The notes under the pieces: model-generated
What the model was told of the DNA's origin: nothing
Seen by the model: only the letters and a program-made list of their open reading frames with translations
Database searches by the model: none
NCBI GenBank assembly: GCA_937124575.1
Contig: CAKZKY010000494.1
Span: 1-36,893, forward strand
Direction: 5' to 3'
DNA length: 36,893 bases
From: an uncultured Pseudomonadota bacterium
GTDB lineage: Bacteria > Desulfobacterota > BSN033 > UBA1163
Translations under genes and position numbers: made by a program
Part shown: positions 17,158 through 25,690 of the stretch, in pieces
Layout: every line of letters starts with the position of its first letter
How positions within the stretch are numbered: the first letter of the stretch is position 1

Positions 17158-18648
17158 TTAAAATTCTCCTCTTTCAAATCTGTTCCAGATGGCTTCCGCG
17201 GTCAACTCTCCAGAGGCCACCACTGCAGCAATCCCTCCACCGGGTGATGTCCAGTGTCCTGTTAAAAAGAGATTGGGAATCGGAGTGGTGCGCTGGAGGC
17301 GGTGGATTCCGGATTGGCTCGGAATCTGTGCCCATCCATAAGCTGCTCCTAATTGGTTACCCGTCCATCGCTCAATCGTCTTTGGAGTTGCCTCGGTCCT
17401 CACAAGGATCCTCTTCTTCAAATCAGGAATCAGAACCGATGCCCTCGATACGAGAGATTCAGAAAGTTCATCTATAATCTTTGAGCCCCAACCTTTGCTG
17501 AAATGATAGGGAGCCTTCATGCTCAGGCAAAGGGTGCTCTTACCTGGGGGGGCATGAGAGGGATCGACTCTGGATGGGGCAAGCAAGTAGAAGGGTGCTT
17601 TCTCTGGAATTTGGTTCTCATAAAGGATTTGATACTCTTTAGAGAGCTGATTGTCGAAGAATACTTCGTTATTTGAAACAGGAAGTTCTTCCAAATCCCC
17701 ATCGATTCCAAGATAGAGGATAAAGTAGGAGAGAGAAGGTCTCATCCCATTCAGTTTTGACCGGAAACTGTTTGGGATCCGATCCTTTCCAAGAAGGGAG
17801 TTAAAGGTCTTTTGGGCATCGACGTTGGAAATGATGAGCTTTCCAGTAACCTCTGCTTTGTCCTTTAACCGAATGCCAATCGCCCTCTTCTCTTCCATCA
17901 GAATTTTTTCAACTTCGTGGCCAAGCAAAATCTTTCCCTTTCTCTTTTCAAAAGCCTCTCCCAAAAGGAGCGGAAACCGCTCCACCCTCCCCTTCACACA
18001 GGAGACGCCGTGATCAAAATAGGACATCTCGATCCCTGCCATACCCACCACCGAAATCTCCTCGGGTGGAAGCAAAGCATAAGAACTTCGAACCGAAAGG
18101 ATGGTTTTCACGAATGGATTGGCGATGTATTCATTCAGGAGTTGTCCAAAAGTCTGATCTTTATATCTTAAAAGGAAAGGAATTTGGGAGTTGAGGGAAG
18201 AGAGATCGAACCAGTTAAGCGATGAAGGCATTTGCGAAAACTCATTAAAGATCTTTCTCAAAATCTTATAAACCTGCTCAATGCCTCTTCGCTCCCCTGG
18301 AAACAGACTTGAAAGATATTCGATATGGGTTTCAATCCGAGAGGACTGAACGACCTTCTGATTTGGGAAATGGTATTCCCTTGCCGGTTCCAAGGAAATG
18401 AAGTGAATCTGGTCAAGGAGGTCCAGTTGTTTCAGCAGATTCCAGATTCTTCCACCCTCCTGGCACTCCCCTAATGATTGTACGGAAAGATCAAAAGAGA
18501 AACCCTCTTTCTCGAAAGAAGTACAGCACCCTCCTATCTTCTCATTCTTCTCAACGATTAAAACGTTGAGCCCCTTCTGGGCTAAGAGACAGCCACAGGT
18601 AAGACCTGCCACCCCTGCTCCGATGATGATGACATCCATCTCAGACAT
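17158..18648 (-). CDS. phytoene desaturase-like FAD oxidoreductase (CrtI/RetSat family)
   Basis: About 496-residue flavoprotein. The N-terminus has the dinucleotide-binding fold IIIGAGVAGLTCG (GxGxxG) and the FAD ribose Glu (IVEKNEKIGG). The C-terminus has the second FAD motif (LFLTGHWTSPGGGIAAVVASG) typical of carotenoid desaturases and isomerases. Such enzymes add, saturate or isomerise double bonds in polyenes. Met at 18648 was chosen because it immediately precedes the FAD fold; an upstream ATG at 18705 would add 19 residues of no clear character. In this cluster it probably acts on the chain made by the ketosynthases. A 140-bp gap with a possible promoter separates it from the upstream ketosynthase-like gene. 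Confidence 0.85.
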   Translation of the reverse strand: MSEMDVIIIGAGVAGLTCGCLLAQKGLNVLIVEKNEKIGGCCTSFEKEGFSFDLSVQSLGECQEGGRIWNLLKQLDLLDQIHFISLEPAREYHFPNQKVVQSSRIETHIEYLSSLFPGERRGIEQVYKILRKIFNEFSQMPSSLNWFDLSSLNSQIPFLLRYKDQTFGQLLNEYIANPFVKTILSVRSSYALLPPEEISVVGMAGIEMSYFDHGVSCVKGRVERFPLLLGEAFEKRKGKILLGHEVEKILMEEKRAIGIRLKDKAEVTGKLIISNVDAQKTFNSLLGKDRIPNSFRSKLNGMRPSLSYFILYLGIDGDLEELPVSNNEVFFDNQLSKEYQILYENQIPEKAPFYLLAPSRVDPSHAPPGKSTLCLSMKAPYHFSKGWGSKIIDELSESLVSRASVLIPDLKKRILVRTEATPKTIERWTGNQLGAAYGWAQIPSQSGIHRLQRTTPIPNLFLTGHWTSPGGGIAAVVASGELTAEAIWNRFERGEF

Positions 18649-18649
18649 G

Positions 18650-18690
18650 ATGCATTCAGTATAACATAACCTTTCTTTTGGCGTCGAATA
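18650..18690 (-). promoter_or_regulatory. possible extended -10 promoter before the desaturase-like gene
   Basis: On the minus strand TGTTATACT (TATACT at plus 18658-18663) forms an extended -10 box ending about 9 bases before ATG 18648; the -35 region is poor. If used, the mRNA would be nearly leaderless, which fits the lack of a ribosome binding site there. Confidence 0.3.
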
Positions 18691-18788
18691 GGTTGAGTTT
18701 ACCAAATGGCCTGGTTGATTCTTGAATATATCGGTGGGGAAAACATTTTCGTCCCCAAAGGGAAAATAAGAGGAAGGTGATGCACTAC

Positions 18789-20069
18789 TTAGGGATAGAG
18801 TTTAAACCTGATTGAGATATTTGAGCCTCCATTTGAAGATCCATTGAGCAAGGCAAATCTGATCTTTCTCTTTTCGGGTTGACCCAAAACGATCTTCAAA
18901 TCAGATTGAGGATCAAGACGGGTCGTTCCAATCGTCGGTGGAATGATCCCATGATAGAGGCTCAATGCGATACTGCATGCCCTGATTCCCCCTGAGCCAT
19001 CAAATTCTCCGATCAACGATTTAAGAGCACTGACAGAAATCTCTTTGGCCCTCTCCCCGAAAACCTCTTTAATCGCCAATGCCTCTGCTCGATCGAGATC
19101 AAGGGTTGAATTTGCAGCTGCGGAGATATAATCAACCTGAGAAGGATCTTCGGTAGCCAGGGACATCGCCTTTGCAATCGAATGGCCTTTCTGGTCATAC
19201 CGGAGAACACCGTCTGTGCTTCCTGAGAAACCTACGCCTGCCACTTCTCCGTAAATTCTGGCTCCCCTCTTCTCCGCATGCTCCAATCTCTCCAAGACGA
19301 GGACTCCACTTCCCTCACCCAATACCATCCCATTCCGATCCCGATCAAAAGGCCTCATCCCCTCCAAGCCCTTTTCCTTCCCGGGCGATAAAGCTCCTAA
19401 CCGCGAATAGACATGATAGAGGGGCTCGCTCAATTCATCGCCTCCGCCTGCAAAAATAAGATCTGCTTCACCCTCTCTCAATAGATGGCAGGCATAAGCC
19501 AATGCCATCTCTGTGGATGTCTCTTTGTGGGAAAAGGTGATATTCGCTCCTTTAATCCCATATTCAATGGCGCAATGGCTGGTGATCGCATTGGGCACTG
19601 CGGTCTGGAAGAGAAGGGGCTGGGCTCCTACAGGACCATCCTTTAAGAGGGCTCGAAAGAACTGATCCACTGTATCCGAACTGCCGAGTCCGGTTCCAAT
19701 CGAAATTCCCATTCGTTGGGGATTCTCTTTGCTTAAATCGAGACCCGAGTCATCAATGGCCATCTTAACGGCTGAAACCATGATCTTACCAATCCGATCC
19801 ATCCTTCTAAGATTGGCTGGCTTGATAAAGGTTTTAAAATCAATCTCCGGAAGTTGAGCCCCTAATTTTGAACGGTAAGAACTGACATCAAATCTCATGA
19901 TTGGTTGGACCCCGGATATTCCCAGGAGGCAGTTCTTCCAGAATTCTTCTTTCCCAACTCCAATAGAAGATAGAATTCCAAGACCAGTGATGACTATGCG
20001 ATCTCCCTCTGGAGAGTTCGGAGTTCGGTGTTCGGAGTTAGGATTTATTCCACACAACTTATTATCCAT
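18789..20069 (-). CDS. ketosynthase-like protein without catalytic residues (CLF-like B)
   Basis: FabF-fold protein of 426 residues (RIVITGLGILSSIG at the start of the fold). Aligned by eye with FabF, the nucleophile Cys is replaced by Glu183 (SHKETSTE), the first His by Ala318 (SAAANST) and the second His by Glu355 (KSLIGEFDG). It cannot condense acyl chains in the normal way. Such proteins (chain-length factors or KS-beta) pair with an active ketosynthase and shape the product; the active KS gene is directly upstream (20120-21352), 50 bp away. The N-terminal 23 residues, before RIVITG, are partly encoded by a 7-bp tandem repeat; no start codon closer to the fold is present. Confidence 0.85.
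   Translation of the reverse strand: MDNKLCGINPNSEHRTPNSPEGDRIVITGLGILSSIGVGKEEFWKNCLLGISGVQPIMRFDVSSYRSKLGAQLPEIDFKTFIKPANLRRMDRIGKIMVSAVKMAIDDSGLDLSKENPQRMGISIGTGLGSSDTVDQFFRALLKDGPVGAQPLLFQTAVPNAITSHCAIEYGIKGANITFSHKETSTEMALAYACHLLREGEADLIFAGGGDELSEPLYHVYSRLGALSPGKEKGLEGMRPFDRDRNGMVLGEGSGVLVLERLEHAEKRGARIYGEVAGVGFSGSTDGVLRYDQKGHSIAKAMSLATEDPSQVDYISAAANSTLDLDRAEALAIKEVFGERAKEISVSALKSLIGEFDGSGGIRACSIALSLYHGIIPPTIGTTRLDPQSDLKIVLGQPEKRKIRFALLNGSSNGGSNISIRFKLYP
20014..20041. repeat. 7-bp tandem repeat near the start of the CLF-like B gene
   Basis: Four adjacent copies of GAGTTCG, two perfect and two with one mismatch (GTGTTCG, GAGTTAG), lie between the start codon at 20069 and the ketosynthase fold. 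Related GTTCGGAGT and GTTCGTAGT pieces in the opposite orientation occur at about 20125-20150, at the 3' end of the preceding ketosynthase gene. Confidence 0.75.
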
Positions 20070-20119
20070 TTACTTACCTATTTCCCTGTTAATTTCGATA
20101 TAGATTAATTGTCTCCAAA

Positions 20120-21352
20120 CTACGAACTTCTTGACTCCGAACTGAACTTTTTAAACACCAGACAGACATTATTACCACCAAAAGCAAATGAGTTTGAGAT
20201 GGCTACCCGAACATCCTTTTTGATCGAATGATTTGGCGTATAGTAAAGATCGCAATGGGGATCAGGCACTTCATAATGAATCGTGGGAGGAACGATTCCG
20301 TTCTTTATCGTCAAAACGGTTGCCACAGCCTCAATGCCTCCTGCTGAGCCAAGGCAATGTCCGATCATGGATTTAATCCCGCTGATGGGAATCTCCCTTG
20401 CCCGTTCTCCGAATACCCTTTTGATGCCTCGGGTCTCAGCGATGTCATTAAAGAGAGTGGCTGTCCCATGAGCATTGATCGTATCCACTTCTTCAGGGAA
20501 GACACGGGCATGAGACAAGGCCATTCGGATCACCCTTTCGACACCTTCCCCATTGGGCTCTGGTGCAGTGAGATGGTAGGCATCCGCACAGATGCCATAT
20601 CCGATCAGCTCAGAAAGGATGGGAGCTTCTCTTCTCAGGGCATGCCCCAGTTCTTCGAGAATCAGAATACCCGCTCCTTCTCCGATGGTTAAACCCTGCC
20701 TCCGCTTGTCAAAGGGCTTACAGCTTTCAGGGTCAACCAGTTTAAGACTGCTAAATCCGCTGAAGGAGACCTCACAGAGGGAATCACTTCCACCGCTGAC
20801 CATGATGTCGGCCAGACCCATCTGAATCAGGTCAAAAGCCACTCCGATCGAGGCCGAGCTTGAAGAACAGACCGTTGCCGTGGTTGAACGGGGACCTTTT
20901 AACCCTGACTCGATGGCGATAAGATCGGTCGTTGTAGCAAGAGAGTAAGAAATGAGCAGCGACGGAGAGGGTCTCCCTTTTCCCAGGTAGACATCCCTGA
21001 AATACTTTTCAACCGAAAGAATGCCACCTGAGCCTGCTCCTAAGAGGACCCCTACTCTCCTTTTGTCAATGGAATCCTGGTCAAGCCGGGCGGACCTCCA
21101 TGCTTCCCTGAAGGCAATCAACCCGAATTGGTCACACCGGGAAAGCCTGCGGAGCTCTCTGGCTGTGAAATGGGCAGAAAGATCCAGACCCGAAACTTCA
21201 GCGGCTCTCTTTATCCGATAGGCTGAAGCATCAAAGGCGGTGATTTCCTTTGCTCCATCTTTACCCTGGATGAGGGAGTCCCAGAATTCTGGGACACTAT
21301 TCCCAACGGCACTGACCACTCCCATCCCGGTAATGACGACTCTCTTTCTCAT
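20120..21352 (-). CDS. beta-ketoacyl-ACP synthase, FabF type, catalytically complete
   Basis: 410-residue condensing enzyme that extends an acyl-ACP chain by decarboxylative condensation with malonyl-ACP. The catalytic set is intact: Cys162 (TATVCSSSS), His295 (NAHGTAT), Lys327 and His332 (KSMIGHCLGSAGG). The glycine-rich C-terminal loop (NSFAFGGNN) is present. It is the only fully catalytic ketosynthase of the three in the cluster. It overlaps the upstream lolA-like stop by 4 bp and precedes the inactive partner gene by 50 bp, a KS/CLF-like order. It could be mistaken for housekeeping FabF, but no acpP or fabG neighbour supports that. Confidence 0.9.
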   Translation of the reverse strand: MRKRVVITGMGVVSAVGNSVPEFWDSLIQGKDGAKEITAFDASAYRIKRAAEVSGLDLSAHFTARELRRLSRCDQFGLIAFREAWRSARLDQDSIDKRRVGVLLGAGSGGILSVEKYFRDVYLGKGRPSPSLLISYSLATTTDLIAIESGLKGPRSTTATVCSSSSASIGVAFDLIQMGLADIMVSGGSDSLCEVSFSGFSSLKLVDPESCKPFDKRRQGLTIGEGAGILILEELGHALRREAPILSELIGYGICADAYHLTAPEPNGEGVERVIRMALSHARVFPEEVDTINAHGTATLFNDIAETRGIKRVFGERAREIPISGIKSMIGHCLGSAGGIEAVATVLTIKNGIVPPTIHYEVPDPHCDLYYTPNHSIKKDVRVAISNSFAFGGNNVCLVFKKFSSESRSS

Positions 21353-21996
21353 TTGATCTCTGTCACTTTCACATCCTTTGGAAGTCGAACCTCAACATCA
21401 GAATCCGAAAGCCCGGTATTAATCCTTATATTCGAGTATTGAAGCGTTGTTGTATCTCCATTCCTTTCGACCATCTCCATGCCAGTCATGATCCAATCCC
21501 TCTTTGAGATCCACATCTTCGTCTTAACAAATAGCGGATCTTTCAGCTTCGGGAGTATTTCGATGGCAAGAGAAAACTCTTTCTCCTCAACAATCCTCCA
21601 CTGAGCCAATTTCTCCTGAAAAGGATCCTTTAAGACGATGAGGTATTTCTCGGTGAGGGGATTTCCCTTTATGTGGTATCGTTCTGCCATCTTCTCCTCT
21701 TTGAAATAGAGAAGAACGGTCTTGCCATCGAAGACCATCTGGCTGCTCTCTGGAGGGAAAAATTCAATAAAGAACTTATCCGGTTTTTTAAAACGAACCC
21801 TTCCTCTCGAAATCACCTTCTCCTTAAATAAGGAGATCCTCTTCTCTTGAACAAGATCAGCTGTGAAATCGTTCATCTTCTCGCGGACCTCTCTGATCCG
21901 CCTCACGACCTCGTCCACGCTCAGGGGCTGCGCTTCAACGGAAGTTAAAGGCACGAAAAATGAAAGAGACAAAACGAAAAAAATTATCTTCGTCAT
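21349..21996 (-). CDS. LolA-like outer-membrane lipoprotein carrier
   Basis: 215-residue periplasmic protein with a cleavable signal peptide (hydrophobic to about residue 20, likely cut after VEA). It has the LolA fold pattern: FTADLVQEKRISLFKEKVISRG, then KPDKFFIEFFPPES and later beta-strand repeats. LolA ferries lipoproteins across the periplasm; cluster-associated versions occur in aryl-polyene loci, where they may carry the polyene lipid. It overlaps the ketosynthase start by 4 bp and follows the methyltransferase gene by 6 bp. This copy is probably specialised, because the cluster also encodes a LolB-like partner. Confidence 0.85.
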   Translation of the reverse strand: MTKIIFFVLSLSFFVPLTSVEAQPLSVDEVVRRIREVREKMNDFTADLVQEKRISLFKEKVISRGRVRFKKPDKFFIEFFPPESSQMVFDGKTVLLYFKEEKMAERYHIKGNPLTEKYLIVLKDPFQEKLAQWRIVEEKEFSLAIEILPKLKDPLFVKTKMWISKRDWIMTGMEMVERNGDTTTLQYSNIRINTGLSDSDVEVRLPKDVKVTEIK

Positions 21997-22002
21997 AAAG
22001 AA

Positions 22003-22860
22003 TTACCCTTTAAATCCTAAGATGGTTTTGCTCACTCCCGGAAAAAGAAATTTTGAACCGCTCAGGTAGAAGAGGGCTTCGGAGAGATTCCCAAAAATAA
22101 TCGAGGCGATCTTCTTTCCTGTATCAGGTGGAAGCGTATATCCACCGATCAGGTGCCTCCATTCTTTAAAGCCTCCCCTTTTCAGACACTGCTCGATTAT
22201 TTTAGGGGAAAAGTCAGCCAGATGGGCAGGCAGATCATAGAGGTGATTCTCGATGCCAAAGAAACGGAGAAGGTTTTTAATTGGCGTGGTGTGGGGATAT
22301 CTCAACAGAAGAAGCCCACCGGGTTTAAGGATGCGATAACACTCCTGTAAAAATCCGATTGGTTGAGGAAGATGTTCAATCACATAAAAACCGCTCACAG
22401 CATCAAAATCTTTCTCTGGAAAACCTATTCTCTCCAAAGGTCCCTCATACACGGTTAGTTCCAAAACAGTCCTCGCATACGCCATGGCCTTTTCAGAAAC
22501 GTCAACACCCGCAACCTCCCATCCTCTCCGTTTCATCTCTGCGAGAAAGAACCCAAAACCCGTTCCCACATCCAATAGCCTCCCTCTATTTTTATATTGG
22601 TCTATAATATTGGCGGCCTTCTGGAAGATGGGCTCCATCATCCTCTTCCATGCCTCGATTGAAGATTCATCCTCAGGAAGATATTCCTGATAGAACCGGA
22701 GTATGGCTTCACCGGTTGGTCTCGGGTTGAGATAGATGAATTGGCATGAAGAGCATTTGACCATTTGAAACCGTCCCTCTCTGTGCAGCAGGTTATATTC
22801 CGCCCCTCCACAAATGGGACAGGAAGTTTCCTCCATCTCAATATCTATATTTTCTCTCAT
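22003..22860 (-). CDS. class I SAM methyltransferase with N-terminal zinc ribbon
   Basis: 285-residue methyltransferase. Residues 14-39 form a Cys4 zinc ribbon (CPIC...CSSC), followed by LNPRPT and the SAM-binding motif I LLDVGTGFGFFLAEMKRRG. Acidic motif II (VAGVDVSEKAM) and the post-motif IEHLPQP are also present. Proteins with this ribbon-plus-methyltransferase layout are common next to surface-glycan and lipid genes. It overlaps the upstream methyltransferase by 4 bp. It probably modifies the cluster product on O or C; the acceptor cannot be read from sequence. Confidence 0.82.
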   Translation of the reverse strand: MRENIDIEMEETSCPICGGAEYNLLHREGRFQMVKCSSCQFIYLNPRPTGEAILRFYQEYLPEDESSIEAWKRMMEPIFQKAANIIDQYKNRGRLLDVGTGFGFFLAEMKRRGWEVAGVDVSEKAMAYARTVLELTVYEGPLERIGFPEKDFDAVSGFYVIEHLPQPIGFLQECYRILKPGGLLLLRYPHTTPIKNLLRFFGIENHLYDLPAHLADFSPKIIEQCLKRGGFKEWRHLIGGYTLPPDTGKKIASIIFGNLSEALFYLSGSKFLFPGVSKTILGFKG

Positions 22861-23534
22861 CCGTTACCAGGAATGGATTCGATCCACATCTCGATGGTGC
22901 GGGTGTAAAGTTTCCAGTTCGTTAATTTTGACTGATTCAAAAAGGCGCGGCATTCTTCCAGCGTATAGGAGGAATTGACCGATTCCATAAAGCCTTTTCT
23001 GGCTTTTGGATGTTTTCCGAAAAAGAATCTCCAAAAGAGATCAAAAAGCCCTACCCAGACAAAAGAGGCATCTCTATGGAAATCAACTATAACAAAGCTC
23101 CCTCCGGCCTTCAATGTCCGTGCAACTTCATTGAAAAAGTCAACAGGACGATCCAGATGGTGAAGGGTGTTGGTGCAGAGCAGCAGATCGAGGGATTGAT
23201 CGTCACAAGGAAGTGAGTAAGCAGAACCTACCTGAAACTCAATCTGATCCGCTAAGCCTGCCTCTATCGCATTTTTCCAGGCGATATCAATCATGACCGA
23301 AGATAGGTCAATGGCTCTAAAACGGATCTCCGGAAACGCCTTCGATAAAAAAATGGGAAAAATGCCTGGACCGGTTCCGACATCAAGACAATTCCCTTGC
23401 TGAATCCCTTTTGCCTTAATCCGGCTGAGCACCCTCTGGCAGGGAATCCTCATGTATTTTTTCGCCATGAGGCTGTAATACTCAGCCAGCTCACGGTCTT
23501 CAATGACTCCAGATTCTGATATGCGCTCTCTCAT
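22857..23534 (-). CDS. class I SAM-dependent methyltransferase
   Basis: 225-residue methyltransferase of the Methyltransf_11/UbiE-like type. Motif I is CLDVGTGPGIFPIFLSKAFP, followed by an acidic loop (FRAIDLSSVMIDIA) and the LCTNTLHHLDRPVDFFNEV region. It resembles quinone or lipid methyltransferases more than nucleic-acid ones. It overlaps both neighbours by 4 bp, between the FabZ-like gene and the second methyltransferase, so the product is probably methylated twice. There is no sign of a membrane segment. Confidence 0.82.
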   Translation of the reverse strand: MRERISESGVIEDRELAEYYSLMAKKYMRIPCQRVLSRIKAKGIQQGNCLDVGTGPGIFPIFLSKAFPEIRFRAIDLSSVMIDIAWKNAIEAGLADQIEFQVGSAYSLPCDDQSLDLLLCTNTLHHLDRPVDFFNEVARTLKAGGSFVIVDFHRDASFVWVGLFDLFWRFFFGKHPKARKGFMESVNSSYTLEECRAFLNQSKLTNWKLYTRTIEMWIESIPGNG

Positions 23535-23977
23535 TCCGCTCCCTTTGCTAAGACCACTACCCCCTCCGCCACAAGTCCCTCCCCAACCATAGCCCGTAGT
23601 TTGACTTTAGCGAGATTGGAAAAAAGGCGTTCAATCTCTGCCTGAAGGAGCAGCGAATCGCCAGGAATCACCTTTCCGGTGATGCGAAACTCTTCCACCC
23701 TCGCCAGATAAGGCACCCCCTTCCCTTCCCTTTCAAAAGAGGTATGAAAGGCAAGTCCACCCGTTTGAGCCAATGCCTCCAGGATCAGAACCCCTGGCAT
23801 CACCAGTTCCTTTGGAAAATATCCCTGAAGATAGCATTCATCGGCGCTCACCTGTTTAAGGGCCACAGCCTTTTTCCCAGGCTCGATCTCAATAATTCGA
23901 TCGATCATCCGAAAAGGAAAAGAGTGTGGAAGTTTCTGCAAGATTTCATCGAAATCGATGAGGTTCATGGCATCCAT
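23531..23977 (-). CDS. FabZ-like hotdog protein with altered active site
   Basis: 148-residue single-hotdog protein of the beta-hydroxyacyl-ACP dehydratase family. LPHSFPF (residues 16-22), MPGVLILEALAQ (60-71) and the C-terminal strands are clear. In FabZ the catalytic pair is His in GHFP and Glu in EALAQ. Here the motif is GYFP (Tyr53, codon TAT) while Glu67 is kept. Dehydration may be lost or changed; it could act as an isomerase, a thioesterase-like protein or a structural partner. The start is either Met1 or Met4. It lies 25 bp after the membrane-protein gene and overlaps the methyltransferase by 4 bp. Confidence 0.85.
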   Translation of the reverse strand: MDAMNLIDFDEILQKLPHSFPFRMIDRIIEIEPGKKAVALKQVSADECYLQGYFPKELVMPGVLILEALAQTGGLAFHTSFEREGKGVPYLARVEEFRITGKVIPGDSLLLQAEIERLFSNLAKVKLRAMVGEGLVAEGVVVLAKGAE

Positions 23978-24002
23978 TCTTCAGAGGTTTTTTAAACGCT
24001 CA

Positions 24003-24485
24003 TTAAAAGAGAGAGACTATCTTAAATACTCCTTGGGAGATTCCCATGATGATGAAAATTCCTAAGAGAGAGCCGGTCATCAGGAGGACGGTTCCCTCCA
24101 CCCTTCCTTTCTTTAAAAAGAAACTGACGATGCTTCCCGAAAGGATTCCAAAACCACGGATGGGAAGAGCAGAAAGCAAGATGAGACCAACATTTCCAAG
24201 AGACATCACCTTCTTCATCAGGGGCCTCTCATTCATGGCAGAGATCACCTTATCGGTTTTATGCGTGAGCCACCGAACGACAAAAAATTTCTTGCTCGAT
24301 TGTTCCAACAACATACCATACACAGGAATCTGCACATAATCATAGGCTAAGGCTAAAGGGAAATAGATCAAGGCAGACATCTGATTGAGGATGGCAAAAA
24401 ACACCGAGAAGGAACGACCCAGAGTAAAATGAATCAGAGTAAAGAGGAGGATGAGATTCCCTGTGCCGGTAATTATGGGTTCCAT
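24003..24485 (-). CDS. small multi-pass membrane protein (PF06695-like)
   Basis: About 160-residue integral membrane protein with four to five hydrophobic segments and a basic loop in the middle (SSKKFFVVRWLTHKTDK). The pattern fits the small multidrug-export/COG2426 family (PF06695), whose function is poorly known. ATG 24485 was chosen because GAGG lies just upstream; an earlier ATG at 24515 would overlap the ketosynthase-like gene by 43 bp instead of 13. In this cluster it may help move or anchor the lipid product, which is inference. Confidence 0.65.
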   Translation of the reverse strand: MEPIITGTGNLILLFTLIHFTLGRSFSVFFAILNQMSALIYFPLALAYDYVQIPVYGMLLEQSSKKFFVVRWLTHKTDKVISAMNERPLMKKVMSLGNVGLILLSALPIRGFGILSGSIVSFFLKKGRVEGTVLLMTGSLLGIFIIMGISQGVFKIVSLF

Positions 24486-25690
24486 TCGCACCTCATCAGG
24501 ATAGAAGAATAACATTCTCCAGGCGATATCCCCAGGTGGATGAGAGTCCTTAGTTTCAGATCCAATGTTTGATGAGTGACATAGCGAAGATCACAAGCAG
24601 GATCTGGAAATTGATAATTGACCGTTGGTGGGACGAATCCATACTCCATGGAAAGCGTGTTCGCTACCATTCTTATCCCACCCAAGGCAATCGCTTCTCC
24701 CACCATCGATTTAATTGAACTGATTGGAATCTGAAAAGCTCCGGAGGGAAACGCCTTTTTGATCCCTTTGGCTTCTAACTCATCCAAGATTTTAGATGAA
24801 TTTCCAGCACCGCTGATATAATCAATCTGGATATTCTCTCGACCTCTCATTGCCAATTGGATTGATCGGCTGATTCCTTCCGATTCTTTCTCTTTTAAGG
24901 ACCGCCCTACCAATCCATACTCCAAAATATAACCGTAAATCTTTGCTCCCCTCGATCGGGCATGCTCCTCTGATTCAATCACCAACACCCCTGCTCCCTC
25001 TGCTAAGATCAATCCGTTTCTCATCAAATCATAAGGGCAGGATCTCTCCCCATGTCCTTGATCCTTGGCTAATAAATTTAAATCAGAAAATCCACGAAAC
25101 AGAAATTCACTCAGTTCATCCACTCCGCCTGCGAGAATAAGGTCAGCTCTCCCATTTCGGATTTGATCGCAGGCAAAGATAATGGCTGCCTCAGCGGTAC
25201 AGAAGGACTGCACGAGTGTGCAATTGACTCCCTGAATGCCAAGTTCAATGGAAACATGGCTTGAGGCCGCGTTTGGGACGGTGTTTGGAAAAAGCATCGG
25301 ATTGAGGTCTAAAAAACCTCTTAAGACCTGCCCTCGATGGAACTCCTCTGAGCTGGAGAGTCCGCAGAATCCCGATCCCAAAACGACCCCCACTCTTGAG
25401 CTATTTTCTCGGGTGACTGAAAATTGTGCGTCAGAAAAAGCTAATTTCGATGCGGCAATGGCAAATTGGCTTGCCCGATCCAATCGTCGGATCTTACTGG
25501 CAGCCATAAAATCTTTGGGATGGAAGTTTCGTACCATTCCAGCCTGTTGGGAACGAGAAAAGGATGTGTCGAAGGTTTGGATCTTCTCAATGCCTGATTT
25601 TCCTACCCTCAGACCCGAGAGAAATTCTTCCTTCCCAATTCCGATCGAAGAGACAACCCCCACCCCTGTGATGCAAATTTGTTTACTCAT
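24473..25690 (-). CDS. ketosynthase-like protein without catalytic residues (CLF-like A)
   Basis: 405-residue FabF-fold protein starting [17 protein letters not shown]. In an ungapped alignment the nucleophile position is Phe163, with a Cys one residue later (QSFCTAE). The two histidines are Ala295 (SGAGNSS) and Glu332 ([12 protein letters not shown]), while Lys327 is kept. It therefore looks like a second, independent KS-beta/chain-length-factor-like protein, although the displaced Cys164 leaves some doubt. ATG 25690 overlaps the acyl-CoA dehydrogenase stop by 8 bp and has GAGAAGG upstream; the more upstream ATG at 25738 is less likely. The stop overlaps the membrane-protein start. Confidence 0.82.
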   Translation of the reverse strand: MSKQICITGVGVVSSIGIGKEEFLSGLRVGKSGIEKIQTFDTSFSRSQQAGMVRNFHPKDFMAASKIRRLDRASQFAIAASKLAFSDAQFSVTRENSSRVGVVLGSGFCGLSSSEEFHRGQVLRGFLDLNPMLFPNTVPNAASSHVSIELGIQGVNCTLVQSFCTAEAAIIFACDQIRNGRADLILAGGVDELSEFLFRGFSDLNLLAKDQGHGERSCPYDLMRNGLILAEGAGVLVIESEEHARSRGAKIYGYILEYGLVGRSLKEKESEGISRSIQLAMRGRENIQIDYISGAGNSSKILDELEAKGIKKAFPSGAFQIPISSIKSMVGEAIALGGIRMVANTLSMEYGFVPPTVNYQFPDPACDLRYVTHQTLDLKLRTLIHLGISPGECYSSILMRCEWNP

